DNA of 64,000 nucleotides from Variovorax sp. HW608. Its GTDB lineage: Bacteria > Pseudomonadota > Gammaproteobacteria > Burkholderiales > Burkholderiaceae_C. The stretch is taken from the NCBI RefSeq assembly GCF_900090195.1, contig NZ_LT607803.1, positions 248,001 to 312,000 on the forward strand, written 5' to 3'. Below, in pieces: positions 35,807 through 46,440 of this stretch. The notes below the pieces were generated by a model. The model saw only the letters and a program-made list of their open reading frames with translations. It ran no database searches and was not told the DNA's origin. Numbering within the stretch: the first letter of the stretch is position 1; each line of letters starts with the position of its first letter. The position numbers and the translations under genes were made by a program.

Positions 35807-37570
35807 ATGCCTTTTGCCTTTCCCCCGCCGTCTGCGGACGGCCGCCGTCCGTCTGCCCGGTTACATCTGGCCCCCGTGCTGGCGCTGCCGACCCTGCTGC
35901 TCGGCCTCTCGGCCGAGGCCCAGGTCGATCCAGGCGCCCTCGACCGCCAGAACCAGATCATCCAACGCCAGCAGCAGGAGCGCCTGCGCGAAGAACAGGA
36001 GCGCGCGCTCCAGCAGCAGGCCCCGCGCGGCGGCGCCGACCTGCGCTCGATGCAGCCGCAGGTCACCGTGCCGGATCTCGGCGTGCCCTGCCGCGACATC
36101 CGCGAGATCCGCATCCACGGCGCCGACCTGCTGCCGGACTACGTGCGCCGGGAGGTCGTGCAGGACAACGCCGGCCGCTGCCTCGCCGCGAAGGACCTCG
36201 AAGCGATCCTCGCGACGCTGACCAAGAGCTACATCGACCGCGGCTACATCACCACCCGCGCCTACCTGCCGGCGCAGGACCTGCGCACCGGCGTGCTCGA
36301 GATCACGGTGATCGAAGGCACCATCGAGCGCTTCGACCTGCAGCAGTCGGGCCGCAATGCCAAGGTGTCGATTCCCGGCGCGTTCCCGGCGCGGCCGGGC
36401 GACCGGCTCAACCTGCGTGACCTCGAGCAGGGCATCGACCAGATCAACAGCCTGACATCGAACTCGGCCACGCTTGACGTGCAGCCGGGCACCCAGCCGG
36501 GCCAGAGCGTGGTGGTGGTGCACAACCAGTCGACGCTGCCGGTGAGCCTGTTCGCGACCTACGACAACCTCGGCACGCCCGCCACCGGCCGCGACAACGC
36601 ATCGGCGACGCTGAGCTTCGACAGCCTGCTGGGCCTGAACGAGCTCATCGCGATCACGCGCCGCCAGTCGGTGCCGCACGACAGCGAGCACAACTCCGAC
36701 AACACCGCGCTGCGCGCCGTCGTGCCCTATGGCTACAACACCTTCAGCCTCGACGTCAGCGAGAGCAACTACGTCAACACGCTGGCCCTGCCGAGCGGCA
36801 ACAAGCTGACCTCGTCAGGCACCACCTCGACGCAAAGCCTTGGTGCGGATCGCGTCATCTTTCGCGACCAGGCCAGCCGCTTCTCTCTGGGCACGCGCCT
36901 GACCGCACAGGACACCCGCAATTTCCTCGGCGGCGAGTTCCTCGACGTGAGCAGCCGCAAGCTGACCACCCTCGATCTCGGTGGCACGGGCTTCACGCAA
37001 GCGGCGGGCGGCATCGTCAACGGCCGGCTCGCCTATGTGCGCGGCCTGCGCATCCTCGGCGCGCTCGAGGATCCGGCCTACCTGCCCGGCGACAAGCCGC
37101 ACGCGCAGTTCGGCAAGTTCACGCTCGACCTGGGCTTCAACCGCCGGTTCGAGGCCGGCAGCCAGCCGCTGCTGTGGTCCAGCCAGTTCAGCGGCCAGTA
37201 CGCGAACGACACGCTCTACGGCTCGCAGCAGATCCTGATCGGCGGCGCGAGCTCGGTGCGCGGCTCGATGGTCAACACGCTGAGCGGCGACAACGGCTGG
37301 TTCTGGCGAAACGACGTCTCGCTGCCCTGGCACACCGCCATCGGCGGCGAGCCGGTGTCGGGCCGCGTCTACGCGGGCTACGACTTCGGCAGCGTCGACA
37401 ACCGCCCGGCCGGCGTGCCTTCGGGCTCCATGTCCGGCGTCACGCTCGGTGTCGCCGTTCTGCTGCGCGGCCTGAGCGTGGACCTCTTCGCCTCACGCGC
37501 CGCGCACCTGCCTTCATCGATGACACGCGAAGGGACGATCTACAGCGTCCGCCTCTCGTACGCCCTGTGA
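35807..37570 (+). CDS. TpsB outer-membrane transporter (ShlB/FhaC/HecB family)
   Basis: 587 aa. A signal peptide ends near SAEAQ; a Gln/Arg/Glu-rich segment (QNQIIQRQQQERLREEQER) corresponds to the plug helix H1/linker; two POTRA domains follow at about 95-245 (DIREIRIHGADLLPDYVRR; ITTRAYLPAQDLRTGVLEI). The rest is a 16-strand beta-barrel with the conserved L6 loop motif VRGS (residues near 485) and a C-terminal aromatic/Leu end (SVRLSYAL). TpsB proteins recognise the TPS domain of the cognate TpsA and export it across the outer membrane. Its partner gene starts 19 bases downstream. Confidence 0.95.
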   Translation: MPFAFPPPSADGRRPSARLHLAPVLALPTLLLGLSAEAQVDPGALDRQNQIIQRQQQERLREEQERALQQQAPRGGADLRSMQPQVTVPDLGVPCRDIREIRIHGADLLPDYVRREVVQDNAGRCLAAKDLEAILATLTKSYIDRGYITTRAYLPAQDLRTGVLEITVIEGTIERFDLQQSGRNAKVSIPGAFPARPGDRLNLRDLEQGIDQINSLTSNSATLDVQPGTQPGQSVVVVHNQSTLPVSLFATYDNLGTPATGRDNASATLSFDSLLGLNELIAITRRQSVPHDSEHNSDNTALRAVVPYGYNTFSLDVSESNYVNTLALPSGNKLTSSGTTSTQSLGADRVIFRDQASRFSLGTRLTAQDTRNFLGGEFLDVSSRKLTTLDLGGTGFTQAAGGIVNGRLAYVRGLRILGALEDPAYLPGDKPHAQFGKFTLDLGFNRRFEAGSQPLLWSSQFSGQYANDTLYGSQQILIGGASSVRGSMVNTLSGDNGWFWRNDVSLPWHTAIGGEPVSGRVYAGYDFGSVDNRPAGVPSGSMSGVTLGVAVLLRGLSVDLFASRAAHLPSSMTREGTIYSVRLSYAL

Positions 37571-37589
37571 GCCGACCCAAGGAATCGCC

Positions 37590-40500
37590 ATGAACCACGT
37601 CTATCGCATCGTCTGGAACAACGCCGTTCGCGCCTGGGTCGCCGTCGCGGAAACCGTGCGCGGTCGCGGCAAGAGCAGCCAGTCCGCGCGCCCCGTCGCC
37701 GTCTCCATTGCGGCCGCCCTCGCCGCAGTGCTCGGCACCGGCATCGCCCATGCGCAGGCCACCCCCTCGGTGGTCGTTGCACCGGGCCAGCAGACCAACG
37801 CCTACGTCTCCGGCAACGGCGTCACGGTGGTGAACATCGCCAATCCGAATTCGGCGGGCCTGTCGCACAACCGCTACCAGCAGTTCAACGTGAACACGAG
37901 CGGGCTGGTGCTCAACAACACGACCACGCAGCAGATCTCGTACAGCTCGCAGCTCGCCGGCCAGATCATGGCCAACCAGAACACCGCCAGCACCGCGAGC
38001 GTGATCCTCAACGAGGTGGTGTCGAACAACCGCAGCACGCTGGCGGGCTTCACCGAGGTGCTGGGCCGCAAGGCGGACGTGGTGCTCGCCAACCCCTACG
38101 GCATCACCTGTTCGGGCTGCGGTTTCATCAACACCGACCGCGTGACGCTCAGCACCGGCCTGCCCTTCATGCGCGCGGACGGCAGCCTCGGCGGCTTCAA
38201 CGTGAGCCAGGGCGACATCCTCGTCACCGGCACCGGCCTGAATGCCACCGCGCAGCAGGTGCTGGACCTCGTGACGCGCTCGGTGCGCATCGAAGGCGCG
38301 ATCAACGCGCAGGACCTGGGCGTCACGACCGGCACGAACCAGTGGGACTACGGCACGCGTGCCATCACCGGCAGCGTGGCCGCGCAGGGCACAGCGCCCG
38401 CCTATGCCATCGACAGTTCGGCGCTCGGCGGCATGTATGCCAACCGCATCAAGCTGACCGCGACCGAGGCCGGCGTGGGCGTGCGCATGCTGGGCGACGC
38501 GGCGGCCAGCGCCGACGACTTCACGCTGACGGCCGCGGGTCGCGTGGAGCTGAGCAACAAGATCTCGGCGCAGCGCGACGTGATGATCGCGAGCACGAGC
38601 AACGACGCGGCCGCGGTCGCGCTGACCGGCGCGACGGCCGCCGCCGGACGCAGCATCACCGTCACCGCGGACCAGGGCGCGCTCGGCATCAACGCCAGCA
38701 CCCTCATCGCGGGTGCGGACCTGAAGGCCAGCGGCACACGCATCGAAGCCGGCCAGGGCACGCAGCTGCAGGCGGGCGGCACCCTCTCCGCCAACGCGAC
38801 GGCGGGCGATCTCGTGCTCGGCGCAGCAGCCGTGCGCTCGACCGGCGACATGAACCTCGCCAGCACCGGCGCGGTGTCCATTGGCGGCGGCGACGGCCAG
38901 GCCGTGCAAAGCACCGGTGGCCAGATCAGCATCGACGCCCAGACAGGCTTGACCAACTCCGGCGTGGTGAGCGCGGACCAGGGCAGCGTCACGCTGCGCG
39001 CCGGATCGCAGATCGCCAACAGCGGCACGATCAACGCGGGCCAGAACCTCGACATCGCCGACGCGACGGGGGGCGCGAGCCAGTCGCTCGACAACACCGG
39101 CATCTTGCTGGCCGGGCAGACGATGTCCACGCGAGCCGCGACGATCGGCAACAGCGGATGGATGCAGGCCGGCAGCGCCAACACCATCGATGCGGCAAGC
39201 CTGGACAACAGCGGCAAGGTGATCGCCGTGACCGGCACCGCAACCCTGCGTGTGGATGGCACGCTCGACAACAGCGGCAGCGTGCGCGCCGCACAGGACA
39301 TCATCGTGACCGGCCACGGTGGCAATGCGTCGCAACAGCTGAGCAACAGCGGGGACCTACTCGCGGCCGGCGCGGTGAACTTGCAAGCTAGCTCACTCGC
39401 CAACAGCGCAGCCGGCTGGATCCAGGCCGCCACCGGGACCACCGTCGCCGCGGGCACGCTGGATAACGCAGGCACCTGGCTGCTATCGCAGCAGGCCGGC
39501 GGCGTGGACCACGTCGACGTGACCGGTGCACTGAGCAATGCCGGCACGATGCAGTCGGCTGGTGCAGTGGCACTGAGCGCAGCCACGCTCGACAACCGTC
39601 ACGTACTGGTGGCCGCGGGCGACCTTTCGGCGATCACCAGCGGCGCGCTGAACAACAGCGACGCAGCGGTGCTGCAGGCCGGAGGGACGCTTTCCCTCAT
39701 CAGCGGCACAACACTGGGCAACGGCACCGCTGCCACACTCAGCGGTGCCGGCGTCGCGCTGAAAGCCGCACAGGGTCTCACCAACGACGGAACCATCAGC
39801 GCATCGGCCGGGGACACGATAGTCCGCGCCTCCGGCGCCATCGCCAACAGCGGGAAGATCCACGCCGCCGGCGTGCTCGACCTCGCCGACGCGAGCGGCG
39901 GTGCGACCGAGACATTGGATAACAGCGGCCAATTGATCGCGGACGGCGCCATCGCCGCCGCGTCCACCGATCTGCTCAACAAGAACGGCGGCAAGCTGTT
40001 GGGCGACCGCCTCGACATCCACGCAGCCAGCATCGACAACGCCGGCATCATTCAAGGCGGCAGCGCTGCCGACAGCACGGTGACCGCGAACGGCACGCTC
40101 ACCAACGAAAGCACCGGCGTGTTGACGATGGGCGTGGCGTCCGGCGCCGCAACGGCAGGCGCGGGCACGGTGTCGGCCTCCACCATCGCCAATGACGGCA
40201 CACTGCAATCGCAGGGCGGGCTCACCTTGGCGCTTGGCACCGGCGGCCTGAGCGGCACCGGCGACGTCCTCGCCGCGGGCGACCTGGCGATCCGGGCGCA
40301 AGGCAGCAACGACTACACCGCCAACATCGGCGGCGCACTGCAAAGCGCGGGCGCGTTGAGCGTCAAGGGCGGCGCCGGCTCGACGCTCGCCGTCGCGCAG
40401 GGCCGATCCGCCAGCGGCAACACGGTGGACATCGACGTGGGGACCATCGATCTCCAGAAGGACGCGGTGCTCGCCTCGAGCGGCGACATGACCCTGCACG

Positions 40501-43500
40501 CGTCATCGTTGCAGCTTGCGGGCGACACCGCGAGCACCGCGCGCGTGCTGGCTGCGCAAGGTGGCGGCAGCGCCACCGTGAACGTGGATAACGCATTGAC
40601 CAACAACGGCCTGCTCTTCTCGGGTGGCGACCTGAATCTCACCGCGCCGCAGATCACCAACGGCGCGACCGGCGGCATCGCCGCGCTGGGCACGCTGACG
40701 GCGACCGCGTCCAAAGGCGACTTCACCAACGCCGGTGCGCTCTATGGCGGCACCGCGCTCGTCGCGAACGCGTTGCAGGGCACTCTGACCAACACGGGCA
40801 CTCGCACCGCATACGTGGGTTCGATCGACTCCGATGGCGCGATCACGCTCAATGCCAAGACCCTCGTCAACCAGAGCGCCGTCAACGCCGGCACCGACCT
40901 GACGGTCAATGCAACCTATATCCAGAACGTGGTCTACGGCGGCGACGACCGCACCTGGGTGACCGGTCCGCGCACCACCACCCAGGACGACCACCAGAAA
41001 TGGGACGGCGGCAATGGCTACCGCGAGCGCTGGGACTACACCGACAGCTGGACGATGTACCAGCAGTACGCGAGCGGCGTGGCGCCCGGCGTGAAGCCTC
41101 TTTTGTCGGCCGGCCGCACGCTCAACGCGAACTTCTACCAGTTCGACAACATCGGCGGCGTGGTCTCGGCCGACACGGTCAACCTCGTCGGCACGGCCAC
41201 CGGCGCGCGCTTCATCAACGACGACCTCGCACTGAACCGGCAGTACTACCAGAGCCAGTACTTCTACTACATCCACTGGCAGGCGCTGGTCGGCGCTTCC
41301 GCTACCTACAACGACACCGGCTGGTACCAAGGCCACTGCGCCAGCGGCGACGACTGCTATACCGGCAACAGCACCGTCCTTTCGCAATCGGATGCGATCG
41401 CACGGGGCCAGTCGCAGACCGGCGCCGACGTCATCTCATCGATCGGCGCCGGCGTCTACGCGCGCTCACTGACGGCCGGCGGCTTCGCGCTCTACAACAA
41501 CGGCTCGACCGGGGTGGCCGCGGACGACAGCACGATCCAGGTCGCCCGCGCCGGCGATGCGCAAGCGGTCAATGTCGCGAAGACCGGTAGCGGCAATGGG
41601 CTCACGCCGCAGGACCTCGCGTCGACGTCTGGCGGCGTCTCGGCCGTGGGCGGCAGCGCCTTCGCTGGCGCCGGCAGCGCGACGCTGGCGGCCGGGCGCA
41701 GCTTCCTGGCCGCCAACGCCGCCGACGGCGTGGCCGGGCTTTCCTTCGGCGGCATCAATGTCACGCTGCCGACGAACCCGAACGGGTATTTCGTGACCGT
41801 CAAGACGCCGGGTGCACTCTACCTGGTGGAGTCGAACCCGCTGTACATGGCGGGCTCGGCCACGGTGGGCTCCGACTATCTGGCCAAGCTCCTGGGCTAC
41901 AACCCCGACCAGATCGGCCAACGCCTCGGCGATGCGAGCTACGAGGCCTATCTCGTCAAGCAGCAGCTGATCGCGCAGACCGGCAACACGCTGCTGGCCA
42001 GCTACCAGAGCGCCGGCACGCAGATGCAGGGCCTGATGGAAAACGCTGCTCAGGACAGCCAGGCACTGGGTCTGCAATTCGGCAAGGCGCTCACGCCCGA
42101 GCAGCAGGCGGCGCTCAAGCACGACATCGTCTGGATGGTGCAGACGGAGGTCGATGGCAAGGTGGTGCTGGCGCCGGTGGTCTACCTCGCGCAAAGCACC
42201 AAGAACACCATCGCCACCGGCGCGGTGATCTCGGCACAGGACGCGAACCTCAACCTGACCTCGCTGACCAACACTGGCGGCACGATCGTCGGCGGCAAGT
42301 CGCTGGTGATCGCCTCCACCGGCGACATCACGAATCTCTCGGGCACGATCAAGGGCGGCGACCTGAGCCTCACGTCGACCGAAGGCAGCATCGTCAACAA
42401 GACGGCCAGCAGCGGCAGCGGGAACGACCAGTTCTACAACACGGTCGTCGGCAAGAACGCAGGCATCGAATCCACCGGCACGCTGACGCTGGATGCCGCC
42501 AAGGACATCACGAACATCGGCGCCACGATGGCCGCCGGCACCGACGCAAGCCTCAAGGCCGGCGGCAACGTCACCTTCGACACGATCGAGAAGAAGACCA
42601 CCAACACCACCGTCGGTGAATACAAGGCCGACCACGGCAGCGGCGGAACCTCGACCACGACCACGACGGTCGAACAGCTCACGTCGGGCCTGACCGTCGG
42701 CGGCAACATGAGCGTGGACGCCGGCAAGAACATCACGCTGGCCGGCACCGACGCCAAAGTCGGCGGCAACGCGGACTTGAAGGCAGGCGGCGATCTCAAC
42801 ATCATCGCGCGCGAGAACAGCACGACGACGCACACCGAGAGCAAGGCGAGCGGCTTCGGCATGAACAATTCGCTCTACGGCTCCACCACGACGACGACCG
42901 ACAGCCTCTCGGTGCGCAACGTCGGCAGCAGCCTGCAGGTCGGCGGCGACGCCAGCTTCACCGCCGGCAGGGACATGACGGTGCAGGGCTCGGATCTCAA
43001 CGTGAAGGGCAAGGGCGACATCAACGCCACCAACCTCAACGTGCTGGCCGGTCGCAACTACGACGAGACGAACACGACGACGAAATCCACCGGCGTGATG
43101 CAGGTCAGCGCGTCGGGCAAGGGATCGGCGAGCGCCGATGCGTCGGCCGATGCGTCCTCGGCCCGCGGAAGGGCTTCCGCCTCGGCCGAGGCCTCGGCCG
43201 GCGCAAGCGGAACCGGCGCCGCGGGCCTGGCCTTCAGCTCGACCACCACCACCACCACGAACACCACCGACCTCAAGCACGTCGGCTCCAGTCTCGACTT
43301 TGGCGGCGACCTCACGGTGAACGCGTCGAAGGACGTGAACCTGCAGGGTTCGAGCATCAATGCGGGCGGCACGGCCACCGTCAACGCGCAGAACGTCAAC
43401 CTGCTCGCGGCCGAGGACAAGTCGACCTCGAGTACCACGACTACGACGACGAGCGTCGGCCTCATGGCGAGCACGGACAACAAGATTGCAGGCGATGCGG

Positions 43501-45686
43501 GCGCGAGCGCGCAGGCGGCCGGCGGCAAGGGCACGCCGAGCGCGGGCGCGCAGGCCAGCGCCGATGTATCGGCGACGAGCGAGAACCACCTCGACTTCGC
43601 GCAGCACACCAAGACGACCGCCGACACGCTTGACACCACGCACCAGGGCTCGGCCATCAATGCCGGCGGCAACCTCAACGTGAACGCCACCGGCACGCTC
43701 GCTCTCGAGGGATCGAGCATGAAGTCGGGCGGCGACATGAACCTCAACGCCACCGACATGAGCTTCAAGGCCGTGAACGACGTGCATCAGGTAAGCACCA
43801 CCAGCAACACCACGACGGCGGGGATCTACGTCACCGGCCAGGCCAGCGCCAGCGGCAGCGCCAGCGCGAACGCGGCGCTCGGTGCCCAGGCCGGCGCGCA
43901 AGGCTCTGCGTCGGCGTCGGTCGAGGCGGGCCTGTACGGCTCGAACACGAAGACCAGCAGCGTCGACGGCTCGACCCACGCCGTCACGTCCAGTCTTTCC
44001 TCGGGCGGCAACATCAACCGCACGGCGACCAACAGCATCAGCGACCAGGGCACGCAGATCGAGGGTGCGGGCAACCTCAACCAGTCCGCCAAGACGATCA
44101 CCAGCACGGCTGCGGCCGACACCACCTACAGCTCGTCCAGCAGCACGACGAACACCGCCAAGCTCGGCGGCTATGGCGAAGTCGGCGCCAGCGCTTCGGC
44201 GGATGCGTCGGTGGGCCCCGGCGCCAGCAAGCCAACCCAGAAGGACAAGAGCGTCGGCGGCGGCATCCGCGCGAGCTACCAGTACGACAACTCGTCCGAC
44301 CAGTCCAGCAGCAGCACCGCCGTGGTCTCCACGATCAAGATGGGCGGCAGCGTGAACAGCAAGTCGAGCGGCACGACCACGCTCGAAGGCACGCAGATCT
44401 CCGCGGGCAAGGACGTGTCGCTCGAAGCCTCGTCGCTCGACTACAAGGCTGCGCAGAACACCAGCAGTTCCAGCTCGAAGAGCACCAGCGCGGGCGGTTC
44501 GGTGAGCGTCGACCTCGTCAAGAAGGAAGCCAGCGCCGGCGTCAACTACGACGGCAGCAACGGCAGCAGCAGTTCGAGCGCCGCGGTGGTCGGCGGCATC
44601 CAGGCCGGCGGCAACCTGTCGGTGAAGACCACGGGCGACACGCGCCTCGAAGGCACGAACCTCTCGGCCGGCGGCGCAGCGAGCATCGACGCCGGCGGCA
44701 AGGTCGACTTCGCGGCCGCGAAGAACACGGCGTCGTCGGGCAGCCAGGAGGTGGGCGTCGACGTCGGCGTGACGGCCGGCAAGTCCGGCGGCTCGGGCAG
44801 CGCGGGCGTGGGCTATTCGGGTTCGAAGAGCAGCCAGAGCGAGGACGTGGCCGGCAGCATCACGAGCGGCAGCGGCCCGCTGACGATCAAGAGCGGCGGC
44901 GATGCGAGCTTTACCGGCACGCAGATCTCCAGCCAGCAGGGCGATGTCTCGGTGAGCGCCGGTGGCGCGCTCAACTTCAATGCCGCGCACAACGTGCAAA
45001 GCAGCAGCTCGGTGAGCGTCGATGTGTCCGGCTCGGCATCCGGCGGCAAGAAGGAGAACGTGGGCGGCACACGCGGCTCGGACGGAAAGAAGACCGGCGG
45101 AGAGACCATGGACGAACGCAGCGGCTCGGCATCGCTCGGTGTCGGCACGTCCAAGTCGAACAGCGACACCGCGACCGGCGGCGGCATCACGAGCGGCGGC
45201 TCGATCAAGCTCTCCTCGGGCGGCAACACCACGCTCGAAGGCACGCAGGTGAAGGCGGCCAATGGCGTGACCGCCGATGCCAGCGGCAGCTTCGTGCAGA
45301 AGGAGGCGAAGAGCACCTCGAGTTCGCAGACCGTGGACTTCTCGGCGTCGGCTTCGGGTTCGAGCCTGACGCCGGAAAAGAAGAAGACAGGCACTTCGAG
45401 TCCCGCACCGGCGCCGAAGCCAGCGAGCACGACCGGCGGCAAGACCGGCGCGAGCAAGCCGCCGTCGACCCCGCCGCCGCCTACGCCCACGACGGCGCCT
45501 TCGCCCGCACCGGCGCCGGCAACGACCGCGGCCAAGGCGCCGGTGTCGCCCAACCAGCAGCAGAAGGGCAGCGGCATCGTGGACGTCTACGTGGACAACC
45601 AGAAGAGCAGCAGCTCGCAGGCCACCACGATCGACGGCGGCGCGGGCGGTGTCGTGATCAAGCAGGGCACGGCCGGCTCGAAGTAG
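37590..45686 (+). CDS. TpsA filamentous-haemagglutinin-like exoprotein
   Basis: 2,698 aa. The N-terminus has the extended signal peptide (ESPR) MNHVYRIVWNNAVRAWVAVA and a signal core ending in GIAHAQ. The TPS domain (about 67-330) carries NYQQFNV-type RYQQFNVNTSGL and NPYGITCSGCGFINTDRV (usual NPNGI). A long beta-helix of N-S-G/D-N-T repeats follows to about 1150, then an aromatic-rich insert near 1110-1270 (TWVTGPRTTTQDDHQKWDGG), then nine haemagglutinin repeats from about 1700 to 2590. The C-terminus is a Pro/Ala/Thr linker (about 2600-2660) and a 40-residue tail; no VENN motif and no toxin domain. It therefore looks like an adhesin/biofilm protein rather than a contact-dependent-inhibition toxin. 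Ribosome site AAGGA 7 bases before the ATG; operon with tpsB. Confidence 0.93.
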   Translation: MNHVYRIVWNNAVRAWVAVAETVRGRGKSSQSARPVAVSIAAALAAVLGTGIAHAQATPSVVVAPGQQTNAYVSGNGVTVVNIANPNSAGLSHNRYQQFNVNTSGLVLNNTTTQQISYSSQLAGQIMANQNTASTASVILNEVVSNNRSTLAGFTEVLGRKADVVLANPYGITCSGCGFINTDRVTLSTGLPFMRADGSLGGFNVSQGDILVTGTGLNATAQQVLDLVTRSVRIEGAINAQDLGVTTGTNQWDYGTRAITGSVAAQGTAPAYAIDSSALGGMYANRIKLTATEAGVGVRMLGDAAASADDFTLTAAGRVELSNKISAQRDVMIASTSNDAAAVALTGATAAAGRSITVTADQGALGINASTLIAGADLKASGTRIEAGQGTQLQAGGTLSANATAGDLVLGAAAVRSTGDMNLASTGAVSIGGGDGQAVQSTGGQISIDAQTGLTNSGVVSADQGSVTLRAGSQIANSGTINAGQNLDIADATGGASQSLDNTGILLAGQTMSTRAATIGNSGWMQAGSANTIDAASLDNSGKVIAVTGTATLRVDGTLDNSGSVRAAQDIIVTGHGGNASQQLSNSGDLLAAGAVNLQASSLANSAAGWIQAATGTTVAAGTLDNAGTWLLSQQAGGVDHVDVTGALSNAGTMQSAGAVALSAATLDNRHVLVAAGDLSAITSGALNNSDAAVLQAGGTLSLISGTTLGNGTAATLSGAGVALKAAQGLTNDGTISASAGDTIVRASGAIANSGKIHAAGVLDLADASGGATETLDNSGQLIADGAIAAASTDLLNKNGGKLLGDRLDIHAASIDNAGIIQGGSAADSTVTANGTLTNESTGVLTMGVASGAATAGAGTVSASTIANDGTLQSQGGLTLALGTGGLSGTGDVLAAGDLAIRAQGSNDYTANIGGALQSAGALSVKGGAGSTLAVAQGRSASGNTVDIDVGTIDLQKDAVLASSGDMTLHASSLQLAGDTASTARVLAAQGGGSATVNVDNALTNNGLLFSGGDLNLTAPQITNGATGGIAALGTLTATASKGDFTNAGALYGGTALVANALQGTLTNTGTRTAYVGSIDSDGAITLNAKTLVNQSAVNAGTDLTVNATYIQNVVYGGDDRTWVTGPRTTTQDDHQKWDGGNGYRERWDYTDSWTMYQQYASGVAPGVKPLLSAGRTLNANFYQFDNIGGVVSADTVNLVGTATGARFINDDLALNRQYYQSQYFYYIHWQALVGASATYNDTGWYQGHCASGDDCYTGNSTVLSQSDAIARGQSQTGADVISSIGAGVYARSLTAGGFALYNNGSTGVAADDSTIQVARAGDAQAVNVAKTGSGNGLTPQDLASTSGGVSAVGGSAFAGAGSATLAAGRSFLAANAADGVAGLSFGGINVTLPTNPNGYFVTVKTPGALYLVESNPLYMAGSATVGSDYLAKLLGYNPDQIGQRLGDASYEAYLVKQQLIAQTGNTLLASYQSAGTQMQGLMENAAQDSQALGLQFGKALTPEQQAALKHDIVWMVQTEVDGKVVLAPVVYLAQSTKNTIATGAVISAQDANLNLTSLTNTGGTIVGGKSLVIASTGDITNLSGTIKGGDLSLTSTEGSIVNKTASSGSGNDQFYNTVVGKNAGIESTGTLTLDAAKDITNIGATMAAGTDASLKAGGNVTFDTIEKKTTNTTVGEYKADHGSGGTSTTTTTVEQLTSGLTVGGNMSVDAGKNITLAGTDAKVGGNADLKAGGDLNIIARENSTTTHTESKASGFGMNNSLYGSTTTTTDSLSVRNVGSSLQVGGDASFTAGRDMTVQGSDLNVKGKGDINATNLNVLAGRNYDETNTTTKSTGVMQVSASGKGSASADASADASSARGRASASAEASAGASGTGAAGLAFSSTTTTTTNTTDLKHVGSSLDFGGDLTVNASKDVNLQGSSINAGGTATVNAQNVNLLAAEDKSTSSTTTTTTSVGLMASTDNKIAGDAGASAQAAGGKGTPSAGAQASADVSATSENHLDFAQHTKTTADTLDTTHQGSAINAGGNLNVNATGTLALEGSSMKSGGDMNLNATDMSFKAVNDVHQVSTTSNTTTAGIYVTGQASASGSASANAALGAQAGAQGSASASVEAGLYGSNTKTSSVDGSTHAVTSSLSSGGNINRTATNSISDQGTQIEGAGNLNQSAKTITSTAAADTTYSSSSSTTNTAKLGGYGEVGASASADASVGPGASKPTQKDKSVGGGIRASYQYDNSSDQSSSSTAVVSTIKMGGSVNSKSSGTTTLEGTQISAGKDVSLEASSLDYKAAQNTSSSSSKSTSAGGSVSVDLVKKEASAGVNYDGSNGSSSSSAAVVGGIQAGGNLSVKTTGDTRLEGTNLSAGGAASIDAGGKVDFAAAKNTASSGSQEVGVDVGVTAGKSGGSGSAGVGYSGSKSSQSEDVAGSITSGSGPLTIKSGGDASFTGTQISSQQGDVSVSAGGALNFNAAHNVQSSSSVSVDVSGSASGGKKENVGGTRGSDGKKTGGETMDERSGSASLGVGTSKSNSDTATGGGITSGGSIKLSSGGNTTLEGTQVKAANGVTADASGSFVQKEAKSTSSSQTVDFSASASGSSLTPEKKKTGTSSPAPAPKPASTTGGKTGASKPPSTPPPPTPTTAPSPAPAPATTAAKAPVSPNQQQKGSGIVDVYVDNQKSSSSQATTIDGGAGGVVIKQGTAGSK
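42690..45340 (+). repeat. Nine degenerate haemagglutinin repeats in TpsA
   Basis: Nine copies of a ~55-residue unit (core: S-x-hydrophobic-x-x-GG-(N/D)-x5-G-x6-(L/V)-x-G-(S/T), then a second GG/AG turn) begin near 42690, 42915, 43270, 43630, 43985, 44325, 44585, 44845 and 45180. They are separated by Ser/Thr/Ala-rich spacers, several rich in ACG/ACC codons (42645-42670, 43240-43270, 43425-43455). The spacing is 225-360 bases. Such repeats recombine readily, so the gene length may vary between strains. Confidence 0.75.
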
Positions 45687-45760
45687 CCGGCGGACGCGGA
45701 CAGGGCCGGCGGGGCTGCGACGACAATGAAGGATTCACCCATGACAAGCCGGAACTGACC

Positions 45761-46432
45761 GTGGAAGACATCCTGATCGTCGACGACGACCACGCCGTCC
45801 GCGCGCGCCTCGCGCGCGTGGCCGCTGCGGCCGCGCCTCGCGCGCGCTGCGCCATGGCCGGATCGCTGGCCGAGGCGCGCGAACGGCTCGCCAGCGCGAA
45901 GTACGACCTCGCCCTGCTCGACGTCGGCCTGCCCGACGGCAGCGGGCTCGAACTCCTGCCGTGGATGCAGGCGCACGCGCCCGAAGTCGATGTGGTGGTC
46001 GTCTCCAGCCTCGGCGACGACGCCACCGTGCTGCAGGCGATCCGCAGCGGCGCGGTGGGCTACCTGCTGAAGAACGGCAGCGACACCGAGCTCGAACTGT
46101 CCCTTTGCAGCATGCAGCGCGGTGGCGCGCCGATCGACCCTGTGATCGCCCGGCGCATCCTCAAGCTCGTGGCCGCGCCGCAGCCCGCGTCACCCGCTCT
46201 TGTTACCATCGCCCAAGCGCCGGTTCCGGCGGCAACCGCTGAACTGAGCGAGCGCGAGATGGATGTGCTGCGACTGGTCGCGCAGGGCCACAGCAATCGC
46301 GAGATCGCCCGAAGCCTGACCCTCTCGATCAACACCGTCGAATGCCACGCCAAGAACATCTACCGCAAGCTCGCCGTGCGGTCGCGTGCCGGTGCCGTCT
46401 ACAGCGCCCGGACGCAGGGCCTCTTGCCCTGA
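45761..46432 (+). CDS. NarL/LuxR-family response regulator
   Basis: 223 aa from a GTG at 45761. Receiver domain: ILIVDDDHAVRARL, phospho-acceptor D54 in LALLDVGLPDGSG, VVVSSLGDDA (switch Ser) and GAVGYLLKNG (K). A C-terminal GerE/LuxR HTH occupies about 160-223: LSEREMDVLRLVAQGHSNRE, INTVECHAKNIYRKL. A tiny frame upstream (45727, nine codons) ends just before the GTG. It overlaps or abuts the downstream histidine kinase gene and follows tpsA by 74 bases, so it probably controls the two-partner secretion system. Confidence 0.9.
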   Translation: MEDILIVDDDHAVRARLARVAAAAAPRARCAMAGSLAEARERLASAKYDLALLDVGLPDGSGLELLPWMQAHAPEVDVVVVSSLGDDATVLQAIRSGAVGYLLKNGSDTELELSLCSMQRGGAPIDPVIARRILKLVAAPQPASPALVTIAQAPVPAATAELSEREMDVLRLVAQGHSNREIARSLTLSINTVECHAKNIYRKLAVRSRAGAVYSARTQGLLP

Positions 46433-46440
46433 ACTTGCGG

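Noticed and set aside
37440..39335. Long minus-strand frame over tpsA, and a larger one at 41466-44999
   Set aside because: Both are antisense to the repetitive, codon-biased tpsA gene and have Ala/Arg/Val-rich shadow composition with no domains.
37590..45686. Contact-dependent inhibition (CdiA) system
   Set aside because: No VENN/pretoxin motif, no C-terminal nuclease domain and no immunity gene; the next genes are a two-component system.
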